Shown: piece after piece, positions 34,733-42,702 of the stretch
Position numbering within the stretch: the stretch's first letter is position 1
Layout: every line of letters begins with the position of its first letter
From: Mycobacterium sp. Z3061
GTDB lineage: Bacteria; Actinomycetota; Actinomycetes; Mycobacteriales; Mycobacteriaceae
Reading direction: 5' to 3'
NCBI RefSeq assembly: GCF_031583025.1
Contig: NZ_CP134062.1
Location: 2,294,001-2,358,000 of the forward strand
DNA length: 64,000 nt
Notes under the pieces: model-generated
What the model was told of the DNA's origin: nothing
Seen by the model: the letters and a program-made list of their open reading frames with translations, nothing else
Database searches by the model: none
Made by a program: the position numbers and the translations under genes

Positions 34733-34770
34733 GATGGGCCCGGTCCGTGTACACACAGACCGGGCCCATC
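34733..34770 (-). terminator. Terminator after the CsbD-like gene
   Basis: A perfect 13-bp stem (GATGGGCCCGGTC and complement) with a 12-nt loop begins 14 nt after the stop of the CsbD-like gene on the minus strand. It also insulates the OmpR-type regulator downstream. Confidence 0.75.
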
Positions 34771-34783
34771 CTTGAGACAAGCT

Positions 34784-35020
34784 CTACTGGTTGGACTTCT
34801 GGCGCTCCTCGGCCACCTCGGCGGCACCGCGAGCGGCCTCTGCCTGGGCTTCCTTCTTCGCGGCGTCGCGCTGGGCTTCCGCCTTGTCCTGCTGCGCTTC
34901 GCCCTCGTTGACCAGGTCACCGCGACCGGTGACGGTGCCGATGGCCTCCTTGGCCTTGCCCTTGACGTCTTCGACGATGCCCTTGACCGCTTCGGCCGGG
35001 CCCGAGTTGCTGTCCGCCAT
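34784..35020 (-). CDS. CsbD-like stress response protein
   Basis: 78 residues from ATG at 35020 (MADSNSGPAEAVKGIVEDVK) behind GAGAGGA. The frame extends upstream to 35185 without homology. The CsbD signature is an Ala/Lys/Glu-rich amphipathic helix pattern (GKAKEAIGTVTGRGDLVNEG). The rest is a highly charged helix with many Gln and Ala residues. CsbD-like proteins are induced by general stress in many bacteria; the molecular role is unknown. Confidence 0.9.
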   Translation of the reverse strand: MADSNSGPAEAVKGIVEDVKGKAKEAIGTVTGRGDLVNEGEAQQDKAEAQRDAAKKEAQAEAARGAAEVAEERQKSNQ

Positions 35021-35294
35021 GGTGTTCCTCTCATTGGTCGCCGCATCGGCGACGGTGGTGTACAGCGATGAATTCACCGGTCGAAGAAACGACCGGCCTG
35101 CTTCATGGCGATGCGGGTCCTTCTTCTCAAGACCTCGTTCATCGCCGCGTGCTGCGGATTCCCGAACCGTCCGGCGGTCAAACATGAGCGGTCGGTTTGT
35201 GCACCCCGCCCACGCTGAAGCGGGACAATGAGGCAGGATGAGAGACGCCGTTCCGGGGTGGTCACCGGGATGGCACTCTCATGCGAGGAGACTG

Positions 35295-36068
35295 ATGACG
35301 GAGTCCAGGGAGCCCCAAGCCGCCGGCTCGGCGGCCCCGAGGACCAGCGCCAACGGCTCGTCGTCGAAGTACTCACGCGTGCTGCTCAAGCTCGGCGGCG
35401 AGATGTTCGGTGGAGGGCAGGTCGGGTTGGATCCCGATGTCGTCGCGCTGGTGGCCCGGCAGATCGCCGAGGTGGTCCGCAGCGGCGTTCAGGTCGCGGT
35501 GGTGATCGGCGGCGGCAACTTCTTCCGCGGTGCACAGCTGCAACAGCGCGGCATGGAGCGCACCCGGTCGGACTACATGGGCATGCTCGGAACCGTGATG
35601 AACAGCCTTGCGCTGCAGGACTTCCTGGAGAAGGAAGGCATCGCCACCCGCGTTCAGACCGCGATCACGATGGGTCAGGTGGCCGAGCCGTACCTGCCGC
35701 TGCGGGCGGTGCGCCACCTGGAGAAGGGCCGCGTCGTGATCTTCGGCGCCGGTATGGGACTGCCCTACTTCTCCACCGACACCACGGCCGCGCAGCGGGC
35801 GCTGGAGATCGGTGCGGACGTGGTGCTGATGGCCAAGGCGGTCGACGGCGTGTTCGCCGAGGACCCGCGGGAGAATCCGGACGCCGAGTTGCTGACCGCC
35901 ATCAGTCACCGGGAAGTCATCGACCGCGGCCTGCGGGTGGCCGATGCCACGGCCTTCAGTCTCTGTATGGACAATGGCATGCCGATCCTGGTGTTCAACT
36001 TGCTGACCGACGGCAATATCGCGCGGGCGGTGGCAGGTGAGAAAATCGGGACGCTGGTCACCACCTGA
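35295..36068 (+). CDS. pyrH: UMP kinase
   Basis: 257 residues from ATG at 35295, preceded by GAGGAG; the in-frame extension to 35238 is not supported. PyrH makes UDP from UMP for nucleotide and cell-wall precursor synthesis. After a 27-residue Ser/Ala-rich head come [70 protein letters not shown] and [11 protein letters not shown]. It begins the pyrH-frr-cdsA-rlmN cluster. Confidence 0.97.
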   Translation: MTESREPQAAGSAAPRTSANGSSSKYSRVLLKLGGEMFGGGQVGLDPDVVALVARQIAEVVRSGVQVAVVIGGGNFFRGAQLQQRGMERTRSDYMGMLGTVMNSLALQDFLEKEGIATRVQTAITMGQVAEPYLPLRAVRHLEKGRVVIFGAGMGLPYFSTDTTAAQRALEIGADVVLMAKAVDGVFAEDPRENPDAELLTAISHREVIDRGLRVADATAFSLCMDNGMPILVFNLLTDGNIARAVAGEKIGTLVTT

Positions 36069-36118
36069 CGGGAAGGACGCAGCCATGTGGGGGTATGCCC
36101 AGAACAGGAGCGGTGCAC

Positions 36119-36676
36119 GTGATTGACGAGGCTCTCTTCGATGCCGAGGAGAAGATGGAAAAGGCCGTATCGGTGGCCCGGGACGATCTCTCCACCATCC
36201 GGACCGGTCGTGCCAACCCCGGTATGTTCTCCCGCATCGCCATCGACTACTACGGCGCGATGACCCCGATCACCCAGATGGCCAGCATCAATGTCCCTGA
36301 GGCGCGGATGGTGGTCATCAAGCCGTACGAGGCCGGCCAGCTGAATGCCATCGAGGCCGCGATCCGCAACTCCGACCTGGGAGTGAACCCCACCAACGAC
36401 GGCACGATCATCCGGGTGGCCATACCGCAGCTGACCGAGGAGCGTCGCCGCGAGCTGGTCAAGCAGGCCAAGGCCAAGGGCGAGGACGCCCGGGTGTCGG
36501 TGCGCAACATCCGCCGCAAGGCGATGGAGGAGTTGCACCGCATCCGCAAAGACGGCGAGGCCGGCGAGGACGAGGTCGGGCGTGCGGAGAAAGACCTGGA
36601 GAAGGCCACCCACCAGTACGTCGCCCAGATCGACGACCTGGTGAAACACAAAGAAGGCGAGCTGCTGGAGGTCTAG
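36119..36676 (+). CDS. frr: Ribosome recycling factor
   Basis: 185 residues from GTG at 36119 ([20 protein letters not shown]), with CAGGAG 8 nt upstream. RRF with EF-G splits post-termination ribosomes. The whole conserved body is present: [61 protein letters not shown]-type segment [11 protein letters not shown]. Gap to pyrH is 50 bp and to cdsA about 31 bp. Confidence 0.97.
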   Translation: MIDEALFDAEEKMEKAVSVARDDLSTIRTGRANPGMFSRIAIDYYGAMTPITQMASINVPEARMVVIKPYEAGQLNAIEAAIRNSDLGVNPTNDGTIIRVAIPQLTEERRRELVKQAKAKGEDARVSVRNIRRKAMEELHRIRKDGEAGEDEVGRAEKDLEKATHQYVAQIDDLVKHKEGELLEV

Positions 36677-36707
36677 CGACCACCCCGCAGCCAGTCCCTT
36701 GAAGTCC

Positions 36708-37634
36708 GTGGCCACCACCGATGCCGGCAGCCCGTCCGAAGAACCGGGTGACGTCTCCATTCAACCGGTGAAGAAGTCGTCCCGAGCCGGCCGCGATCTG
36801 CCGGCGGCGATCGCGGTGGGTGCCAGCATCGGCGCCGTCCTGATCGCGACGCTGCTGTGGTTTCCGCACGTCTGGGTGGTGTACTGCGCCCTGGCCACCG
36901 TGGTGGCCAGCCACGAGGTGGTGCGGCGGCTGCGCGAGGCCGGGTATCTGATTCCGGTCATTCCGCTGCTGATCGGCGGGCAGGCGACCGTCTGGCTGAC
37001 CTGGCCGTATCGTGCCGTCGGGGCGCTGGCCGGCTTCGGGGGCATGGTCGTGGTCTGCATGATCTGGCGGCTGTTCATGCAGGAGAAGTCGGCCGGCGAG
37101 GATCCGGTGGCAGGCCCCGACGGTGTGCCGCCGGCGAGGAACTACCTGCGCGACGTCTCGGCCACCGTTTTTCTGTGCGTCTGGGTCCCGTTGTTCGCGT
37201 CGTTTGCGGCGATGCTCGTCTATGACCCCAAGCACGGCCCGGGATGGGTGTTCTGCATGATGATCGCCGTCGTGTGTTCGGACACCGGCGGGTACGCCGT
37301 GGGGGCCTTGTTCGGCAAGCACCCGATGGTTCCGATGATCAGCCCGAAGAAGTCCTGGGAAGGGTTCGGCGGATCGCTGGTCTTCGGCATCACCGCGACG
37401 ATCCTGACGGCAACGTTCCTGGCCGGCAAATTGTGGTGGGTCGGCGCGCTGTTGGGTTTGCTGTTCGTGCTCACCACCACCCTGGGCGACCTGATCGAGT
37501 CTCAGGTGAAACGGGATCTGGGAATCAAGGACATGGGCCGGTTGCTGCCCGGCCACGGCGGTCTGATGGATCGGCTGGACGGCATCCTGCCGTCCGCCGT
37601 GGCGGCCTGGACCGTGCTGACGCTGTTGCCCTGA
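36708..37634 (+). CDS. cdsA: Phosphatidate cytidylyltransferase
   Basis: 308 residues from GTG at 36708 (VATTDAGSPSEEPG); a TTG at 36699 is also in frame, and neither has a clear ribosome binding site. CdsA makes CDP-diacylglycerol from phosphatidate and CTP, the branch point of phospholipid synthesis including PI mannosides and cardiolipin. About eight membrane segments follow a polar N terminus. The CDS signature is near the C terminus: SWEGFGGSLVFGI, then DLIESQVKRDLGIKDMGRLL and PGHGGLMDRLDG. It corresponds to Rv2881c. Confidence 0.94.
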   Translation: MATTDAGSPSEEPGDVSIQPVKKSSRAGRDLPAAIAVGASIGAVLIATLLWFPHVWVVYCALATVVASHEVVRRLREAGYLIPVIPLLIGGQATVWLTWPYRAVGALAGFGGMVVVCMIWRLFMQEKSAGEDPVAGPDGVPPARNYLRDVSATVFLCVWVPLFASFAAMLVYDPKHGPGWVFCMMIAVVCSDTGGYAVGALFGKHPMVPMISPKKSWEGFGGSLVFGITATILTATFLAGKLWWVGALLGLLFVLTTTLGDLIESQVKRDLGIKDMGRLLPGHGGLMDRLDGILPSAVAAWTVLTLLP

Positions 37635-37649
37635 GATACTGGACCGGTC

Positions 37650-38744
37650 ATGGTCCAGCAACTGGTATTCGAGGCGCCCCGTCGCGGCAAGCCACCGCGG
37701 CATCTGGCGGACCTGGATGCCGCCGGCCGTGCGGACGCCGTCGCGGAACTGGGGCTGCCCGCTTTTCGGGCCAAGCAGCTCGCCCATCAGTACTACGGGC
37801 GGCTGATCGCCGATCCGCGGCAGATGACCGACCTTCCCGCGGCGGTACGCGACGCCGTTGCGGCGAACATCTTCCCGGTACTGCTCACCGCGGCTCGCGA
37901 GGTGACCTGCGATGCCGGTCAGACCCGAAAGACGTTGTGGCGGGCGGGTGATGGCGCGACCGTCGAATCGGTGCTGATGCGCTACCCGCAACGCAATACC
38001 GTCTGCATCTCCTCGCAGGCCGGCTGCGGCATGGCGTGCCCGTTCTGCGCCACCGGGCAGGGCGGGCTGACCCGCAACCTGTCGACGGCCGAGATCCTCG
38101 AGCAGGTGCGGGCTGCGGCGGTCGCCCTGCGCGACGACTTCGGCGACCGGTTGTCCAACGTGGTGTTCATGGGCATGGGGGAGCCGCTGGCCAACTATTC
38201 GCGGGTGGTGGCCGCGGTACGACGCATTACCGAGGCGCCGCCGTCCGGCTTCGGGATCTCGGCGCGCTCGGTGACGGTGTCGACGGTGGGCTTGGCCCCG
38301 GCGATCCGCAAGCTGGCCGACGAGCGCCTCGGGGTGACGTTGGCCCTGTCGCTGCACACGCCCGACGATGAGTTGCGCGACACGCTGGTGCCGGTCAACA
38401 ACCGGTGGAAGGTCAGCGAGGTGCTGGAGGCGGCCCGCTACTACGCCGATGTGACCGGCCGGCGAGTGTCGATCGAATATGCGCTGATCCGCGACGTCAA
38501 CGACCAACCGTGGCGGGCCGACCTGCTGGGCAAGCTGCTGCATCGCGCGCTGGGCCCGCTGGGGCATGTCAACTTGATTCCGCTGAATCCGACACCGGGC
38601 AGCGACTGGGACGCCAGCCCCAAGCCGGTGGAGCGGGAGTTCGTCAGACGCGTTCGCGCACAGGGTGTTTCGTGCACGGTGCGGGATACCCGCGGCCGCG
38701 AGATCGCAGCGGCGTGCGGACAGCTGGCCGCCGGAGGCGGGTAG
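37650..38744 (+). CDS. rlmN: 23S rRNA (adenine(2503)-C(2))-methyltransferase RlmN
   Basis: 364 residues. The radical SAM enzyme methylates C2 of A2503 in 23S rRNA and A37 in some tRNAs. [20 protein letters not shown] carries the CxxxCxxC iron-sulfur motif; [31 protein letters not shown] and [11 protein letters not shown] follow, and a cysteine near the end ([12 protein letters not shown]) matches the methyl-carrying cysteine. The last 34 nt, including the stop, recur 58 bp downstream as a partial tandem duplication. Confidence 0.96.
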   Translation: MVQQLVFEAPRRGKPPRHLADLDAAGRADAVAELGLPAFRAKQLAHQYYGRLIADPRQMTDLPAAVRDAVAANIFPVLLTAAREVTCDAGQTRKTLWRAGDGATVESVLMRYPQRNTVCISSQAGCGMACPFCATGQGGLTRNLSTAEILEQVRAAAVALRDDFGDRLSNVVFMGMGEPLANYSRVVAAVRRITEAPPSGFGISARSVTVSTVGLAPAIRKLADERLGVTLALSLHTPDDELRDTLVPVNNRWKVSEVLEAARYYADVTGRRVSIEYALIRDVNDQPWRADLLGKLLHRALGPLGHVNLIPLNPTPGSDWDASPKPVEREFVRRVRAQGVSCTVRDTRGREIAAACGQLAAGGG

Positions 38745-38803
38745 CTGGAGCGCGCGCCATTCGGCCTGCGCGTGCGGACAGCTGGCCGCCGGAGGCGGGT
38801 AGC
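38712..38803 (+). repeat. 34-bp direct repeat duplicating the rlmN 3' end
   Basis: Positions 38712-38745 and 38770-38803 are identical over 34 nt, both carrying the end of the rlmN reading frame with its TAG stop. The repeat period is 58 bp. The unit between (38746-38769) is not repeated, so this looks like the remnant of a short tandem duplication. Confidence 0.85.
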
Positions 38804-38967
38804 GCGCACCGGCCGACGTACCCCGCGGCCCAGCCTGCAAATCTGCAGCGAAAGTGCGAGTGGGGGCCACCAATTTTGCAGGGTCGGCGACATAGTCAAC
38901 CGAGGTGTTGAACCTTTCCCCGGCGTCAATACGTCGTCATAGCAAAGCCGGCGAACAGAGGTGTGCC

Positions 38968-39468
38968 ATGAAACTGCATTTCCCCCTGAAGATGTTGATC
39001 GCCGCTGTCGCGGTCGCTCTGACGCTCGGCCTGGCGGCCGCTCCGCGCGCAACGGCCGCGGATGACCGCCTGAACTTCACCGGGACCACCCTCAGCGGTG
39101 CCCCGTTCAACGGCGCCACCCTGCAGGGCAAGCCGGCGGTGCTGTGGTTCTGGACGCCGTTCTGCCCGTTCTGCAATGCCGAGGCCCCCGGCCTCAGCCA
39201 GGTTGCCGCAGCCAATCCGGGCGTCACGTTCGTCGGCATCGCGGCCCATTCGGACGTCGGACAGATGCAGGGCTTCGTGTCGAAGTACGGCCTGAACTTC
39301 ACCAACCTCAATGACGCGGACGGCGCGATCTGGGCGCGCTACAACGTGCCGTGGCAGCCCGCCTGGGTCTTCTACCGCCCCGACGGCTCCTCCACCTTCG
39401 TCAACAACACCACCTCGGCCATGTCGCAGCAGGACCTGCAGGGCCGGGTCGCCGCCCTGACGTCTTAA
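38968..39468 (+). CDS. mpt53: Secreted thioredoxin-fold protein MPT53 (DsbE-like)
   Basis: 166 residues from ATG at 38968. The signal peptide (about 1-30, ending ATA-ADD) is followed by a thioredoxin fold with the redox motif C66-P-F-C69 in FWTPFCPFCNAEAPG and the cis-proline loop VPWQPAWVF. In M. tuberculosis MPT53 (Rv2878c) is an extracellular oxidoreductase that oxidises disulfides in exported proteins. The CcdA-like membrane gene begins 2 nt after the stop, so the two form a pair. Confidence 0.94.
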   Translation: MKLHFPLKMLIAAVAVALTLGLAAAPRATAADDRLNFTGTTLSGAPFNGATLQGKPAVLWFWTPFCPFCNAEAPGLSQVAAANPGVTFVGIAAHSDVGQMQGFVSKYGLNFTNLNDADGAIWARYNVPWQPAWVFYRPDGSSTFVNNTTSAMSQQDLQGRVAALTS

Positions 39469-39470
39469 GG

Positions 39471-40340
39471 GTGAACCACGCCCTGATCGGCTTGGCCTTC
39501 GCCGCCGGACTGGTGGCCGCGCTGAATCCGTGTGGATTCGCCATGCTGCCCGCTTACCTGCTGCTGGTCGTACGCGGTCGCCAATCGGCAAGCCCGCTCT
39601 CGGCCGCCGGCCGGGCACTGGCCGCGACGCTGGGAATGGCGCTCGGGTTCATGACGGTCTTCGGCGTGTTCGGCGTGCTGACCATTGCTGCGGCGTCCAC
39701 GGTGCAGCGCTACCTGCCGTATGTGACCGTGGTGATCGGGGTTGCGCTGACCGTGCTCGGCGCCTGGTTGTTGACGGGCCGGGAGTTGACCGGGCCGGCG
39801 CCTTTCGGCCCGCGCTGGGCGCCGACCGCGCGGCTGGGTTCCTTCTACGGATACGGCGTCAGCTACGCGATCGCCTCGTTGTCGTGCACGGTAGGGCCTT
39901 TCCTGGCTGTCACCGGAGCCGGGCTGCGCAGCGGGTCGGCGCTCGACGGAGTGGCGGTCTACGGCGCCTACATCGCGGGGTTGACGCTGGTCGTCGGCGC
40001 ACTGGCGATCCTGACGGCAGCCGCCCGCTCGACAGTGGTCGCCAGGATGCGTGCGGTCCTGCCGTTCGTCAACCGACTCAGCGGTGTCCTCTTGATCCTG
40101 GTGGGCGCCTATGTCAGCTATTACGGCGTGTACGAGGTGCGGCTGTTCGGCGCGAACGCCAACCCGGAGGACGCGGTGATCGCCGCCGCAGGCCGCCTGC
40201 AGGGCACGGTCGCCGGTTGGGTGCACAGTCACGGCGCCTGGCCCTGGGTGTTCGTGCTGGCGATCGCGCTGGTCGGCGCGCTGGCAGGCACCTGGCGCCG
40301 TAGGCGCCGTGGCCGTGACACCACAACCGGTTGTGCATGA
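39471..40340 (+). CDS. CcdA/DsbD-like membrane thiol-disulfide transporter
   Basis: 289 residues from GTG at 39471, 2 nt after mpt53. Six or more membrane segments are predicted. C21 in ALNPCGFAMLPAYL and C139 in IASLSCTVGPFL sit in the positions of the redox cysteine pair of CcdA-type proteins, which carry reducing equivalents across the membrane. A partner role for MPT53 is likely from the coupling of the genes. It corresponds to Rv2877c. An additional segment near 243-265 and a basic tail (RRRRRGR) end the protein. Confidence 0.9.
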   Translation: MNHALIGLAFAAGLVAALNPCGFAMLPAYLLLVVRGRQSASPLSAAGRALAATLGMALGFMTVFGVFGVLTIAAASTVQRYLPYVTVVIGVALTVLGAWLLTGRELTGPAPFGPRWAPTARLGSFYGYGVSYAIASLSCTVGPFLAVTGAGLRSGSALDGVAVYGAYIAGLTLVVGALAILTAAARSTVVARMRAVLPFVNRLSGVLLILVGAYVSYYGVYEVRLFGANANPEDAVIAAAGRLQGTVAGWVHSHGAWPWVFVLAIALVGALAGTWRRRRRGRDTTTGCA

Positions 40341-40366
40341 CACCAATGTAGTGTCATTATGACACT
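40337..40366 (+). promoter_or_regulatory. Palindromic operator and core promoter of the ribbon-helix-helix gene
   Basis: AGTGTCAT-T-ATGACACT at 40350-40366 is a perfect 8-1-8 palindrome. A third half-site ATGACAC lies at 40337-40343. The -10-like CATTAT (40355-40360) falls inside it, 6 nt before the GTG at 40367. A protein bound here would block a leaderless promoter. The adjoining ribbon-helix-helix protein is the obvious candidate ligand, since such proteins bind short repeated half-sites. Confidence 0.6.
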
Positions 40367-40861
40367 GTGGATTTGCAGCCGTACATCGATACTGTCCGCA
40401 ACGAGCTGCATCTGGCCGCCTCGGCGGCCGGCGCCGAGGCGCAGGAGCTGGCCGAGCGGCTGACCGCTCCGCTGGAATCCGCGCTGCGGCTAGCGCTGCT
40501 GGAAGCCCTGTCGGCGGCCGGCGAGGAGATCACCGGCGAACTGGCCCCGGGTTCGGTCGAACTTCGACTGCGGGGCCGGGATCCGGAGTTCGTCGTCACC
40601 ACGCCACCCGACAGCTTCGACGACGCCCAAAACGCCCCGCTGGTCCCGTCCTTCGACGACGACGATGACCACGGAGCCACCTGGCGGGTCACCCTCCGAC
40701 TGCCGGAGCGGTTACGGTCCTCCGTGGAAGCGGCCGCCCGCCGCGACGGTGCCTCGCTGAACAGTTGGTTGGTACGGGCCGCGGCCACCGCGGCGGGCGA
40801 ACGGAACACCGCCCGGCCGCCCCTTCGCAATGCGCACCGCCTCACCGGCTGGGCGCGCTGA
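40367..40861 (+). CDS. Ribbon-helix-helix (HicB/Arc-like) regulator
   Basis: 164 residues from GTG at 40367, directly abutting its palindromic operator. The N-terminal half is helical (RNELHLAASAAGAEAQELAERL). A very acidic linker FDDDDDHG leads to a C-terminal ribbon-helix-helix at about 106-143 (WRVTLRLPERLRSSVEAAAR, then LNSWLVRAAATA). This resembles the HicB-type antitoxin DNA-binding domain, but no HicA toxin is adjacent; the next gene encodes a DUF4097 protein. It is likely an autorepressor of the two-gene unit. Confidence 0.85.
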   Translation: MDLQPYIDTVRNELHLAASAAGAEAQELAERLTAPLESALRLALLEALSAAGEEITGELAPGSVELRLRGRDPEFVVTTPPDSFDDAQNAPLVPSFDDDDDHGATWRVTLRLPERLRSSVEAAARRDGASLNSWLVRAAATAAGERNTARPPLRNAHRLTGWAR

Positions 40862-40882
40862 ACACTCACCAAGGAGAACGCA

Positions 40883-41686
40883 ATGTCGTTATTCACCACC
40901 CCGGATCCGATCAGCGTCCGAGTCGAGGCCGGCGCGGGATCGGTCCGGCTCAGTGCAACCGAGCGCACGGACACCGCCGTGCAGGTGCGCCCGGACGATG
41001 AAACCTGCGACGCCGACGTCTGGGCTGCCGAGCACGTCCGCGTCGAGTTCCGTGACGGCCGTCTGACGGTCTCGACCCCCAGACGCGCGCGGCACCGCGC
41101 CGGGGCCGTGCAGATCGAGGTCGCACTGCCATCCCGGTCGCGGCTCTATGCGACGCTGGGATCAGCGGACCTGCACGCCGAGGGCGAGTACAGCGATGTG
41201 CGGCTCGCGACCGCCACCGGCGACGTGGAACTCGATGCGGTACGCGGAAAACTGAAGGCGGCCAACGCATCTGGATCACTGGCTGTGCAGGCGATCGAGG
41301 GCTATGCCTCGATCGCGACGTCCTCGGGTTCGGTGCGTGTGGAAAAGCTCGATGGTGAGCTGAAATTCAAGGGCGCCAGCGGAACGCTGTCCATGGACGC
41401 CATGTGCGGTGCCGTGAAGTCACGCACCGCCTCGGGATCGGTGATCATCGAATCCGGCGTCCGGGGCGTCGTCGATGCGCACACCAGCAGCGGAGAAGTG
41501 GCCGTCGGCGTTCCGGAGGGCACCGCCGTCCGGTTCGACATCGTCACCGGGTCCGGTGTGGTCACCAACCGGCTGCAACCGGCCGAGGGGCCCGGGAGCG
41601 ATGACGAGACCCTCGTCCTGCAAGTCCGCAGCGGGTCCGGCGACGTTCACATCCACCGGGACCCGGTTACCGCGCCGGCTACCTGA
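40883..41686 (+). CDS. DUF4097 beta-strand repeat protein
   Basis: 267 residues behind AAGGAG. The sequence is a run of short beta strands with ladder repeats (SGSLAVQAIEGYASIATSSG, SGTLSMDAMCGAVKSRTASG, SGSVIIESGVRG), typical of a right-handed beta-helix-like DUF4097 domain. No signal peptide or membrane segment is seen, so it should be cytoplasmic. In actinobacteria such genes often follow a ribbon-helix-helix or HicB-like gene, as here. Function unknown. The last 8 bp overlap the convergent DUF2631 gene. Confidence 0.88.
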   Translation: MSLFTTPDPISVRVEAGAGSVRLSATERTDTAVQVRPDDETCDADVWAAEHVRVEFRDGRLTVSTPRRARHRAGAVQIEVALPSRSRLYATLGSADLHAEGEYSDVRLATATGDVELDAVRGKLKAANASGSLAVQAIEGYASIATSSGSVRVEKLDGELKFKGASGTLSMDAMCGAVKSRTASGSVIIESGVRGVVDAHTSSGEVAVGVPEGTAVRFDIVTGSGVVTNRLQPAEGPGSDDETLVLQVRSGSGDVHIHRDPVTAPAT

Positions 41687-41933
41687 GCCAGCCGCGCCGG
41701 CGACCCCAGATGTCGCGCACCAGCACGAACAGCGACAGCGCGGCGAATCCGATCAGGAACCAGTCCTCGACGTGGCCGACATGGTTACCGCGCAGCATCG
41801 CCAGTAGGAAGATGACGATGAAGATCCCGACGGCATGCCACGTGCGGTAGTTGATACGGCTCCAACCCCAGCGCGCGGACGGCACCTCGGCCTCGTCGAC
41901 GCCGGCGTACGGCTCCACCTCAGTACTGGCCAC
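41679..41933 (-). CDS. DUF2631 membrane protein
   Basis: 84 residues from GTG at 41933, chosen because GGAGGG lies 6 nt upstream and the homologue Rv2876 begins with the same ASTEVE sequence; an ATG at 41966 is the alternative. The conserved core is PSARWGWSRINYRTWHAVGI, then two membrane segments (IFIVIFLLAML and WFLIGFAALSLFVLV) separated by RGNHVGHVED. It ends WGRRRGWLR. Its function is unknown, but in M. tuberculosis, from memory, it sits next to and may share control with the SigK-dependent mpt70 gene. Confidence 0.85.
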   Translation of the reverse strand: MASTEVEPYAGVDEAEVPSARWGWSRINYRTWHAVGIFIVIFLLAMLRGNHVGHVEDWFLIGFAALSLFVLVRDIWGRRRGWLR

Positions 41934-42046
41934 GGCGATCCCTCCGGTTGTCACTCGGACTGACACTGCCTGAACATTCTGGCACAGGCCGTTCGTCCGC
42001 GGTCAGGTCTCCACCCGAAGGGATCGCCGCGACGCAGCTGCCGCTG

Positions 42047-42625
42047 TCACGCAGGCGGCATCAGCACCGTGTCGATCATGTAGACCTGCGCGTTCGCCGT
42101 CGACACACCGCCGCAGACCACGCCGGCGTTGTTGACCCGAAGGTTGTTCCCCATGCCGGTCACCGTCACGTTGGCGCCCTGCAGCGTCTTGTGGGTACCG
42201 ATCACCCGGTTGGGGCTGGCCTGCCCACTGACCACGTGGTAGGTCAGGATGCTGGTCAGCAGATTCGAGTCGGTCTTGAGCTGCTCGATGGTGGCCGGCG
42301 GCAGCTTGCCGAACGCGGCGTCGGTCGGCGCGAACACCGTGTACTGACCGCTGTTGAGGGTGTCGACCAGGTTCACCTGCGGGTTGAGCTGGCCGGACAG
42401 CGCCGACGTCAGCGTGGTCAGCATCGGGTTGTTGGCCGCCGCTTCGGTGACGGGGACCATCGACATGCCCTGGACCGACGCGGGGCCGGTGGGGTTGGCC
42501 GCGGCGTAGTCCGCGCATCCCGGACCGACCAGGTCGCTGGCCGCCGCGGTCGGAGCCAGCGCTACGCCGCAGGCCATCAGCGCAACCGTGAAACCGGTTG
42601 CCGCCATTGAGGTTTTGGTCTTCAT
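42047..42625 (-). CDS. mpt70: Major secreted FAS1-domain antigen MPT70
   Basis: 192 residues from ATG at 42625. The frame runs upstream through dipZ as an unrelated reading; the homologous start is this ATG. A signal peptide (1-29, ending AAA-SDL) is followed by one fasciclin (FAS1) domain with [69 protein letters not shown] and [11 protein letters not shown]. Two cysteines (in GPGCADY and VVCGGV) form the known disulfide. It is exported and corresponds to Rv2875. A SigK-like promoter lies 48 nt upstream of the start, just after the dipZ stop. Confidence 0.95.
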   Translation of the reverse strand: MKTKTSMAATGFTVALMACGVALAPTAAASDLVGPGCADYAAANPTGPASVQGMSMVPVTEAAANNPMLTTLTSALSGQLNPQVNLVDTLNSGQYTVFAPTDAAFGKLPPATIEQLKTDSNLLTSILTYHVVSGQASPNRVIGTHKTLQGANVTVTGMGNNLRVNNAGVVCGGVSTANAQVYMIDTVLMPPA

Positions 42626-42672
42626 GGTTAATTCGCTCCTCGTGTGAGTGTTGCAGATCCCTGACATCAAGG

Positions 42673-42699
42673 ATTCGGAGCCAACGACTGTCCGGATGG
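42673..42699 (-). promoter_or_regulatory. SigK-type promoter of mpt70
   Basis: Reading the minus strand: CCATCC (42699-42694), a 15-nt spacer, then CCGAAT (42678-42673). These hexamers match the -35 and -10 I recall for SigK promoters of mpt70 and mpt83 in M. tuberculosis. The same hexamers and spacing occur before mpt83. Confidence 0.8.
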
Positions 42700-42702
42700 G
42701 TG

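Noticed and set aside
31791..35294. Insertion sequence remnants expected where M. tuberculosis has an IS element
   Set aside because: No transposase or resolvase coding sequence and no terminal inverted repeats were found.
36459..38873. Minus-strand 804-codon frame over frr, cdsA and rlmN
   Set aside because: Shadow of three conserved + strand genes.
40367..41686. Classical HicAB toxin-antitoxin pair
   Set aside because: The second gene is a DUF4097 beta-repeat protein of 267 residues, not a small HicA-type RNase.
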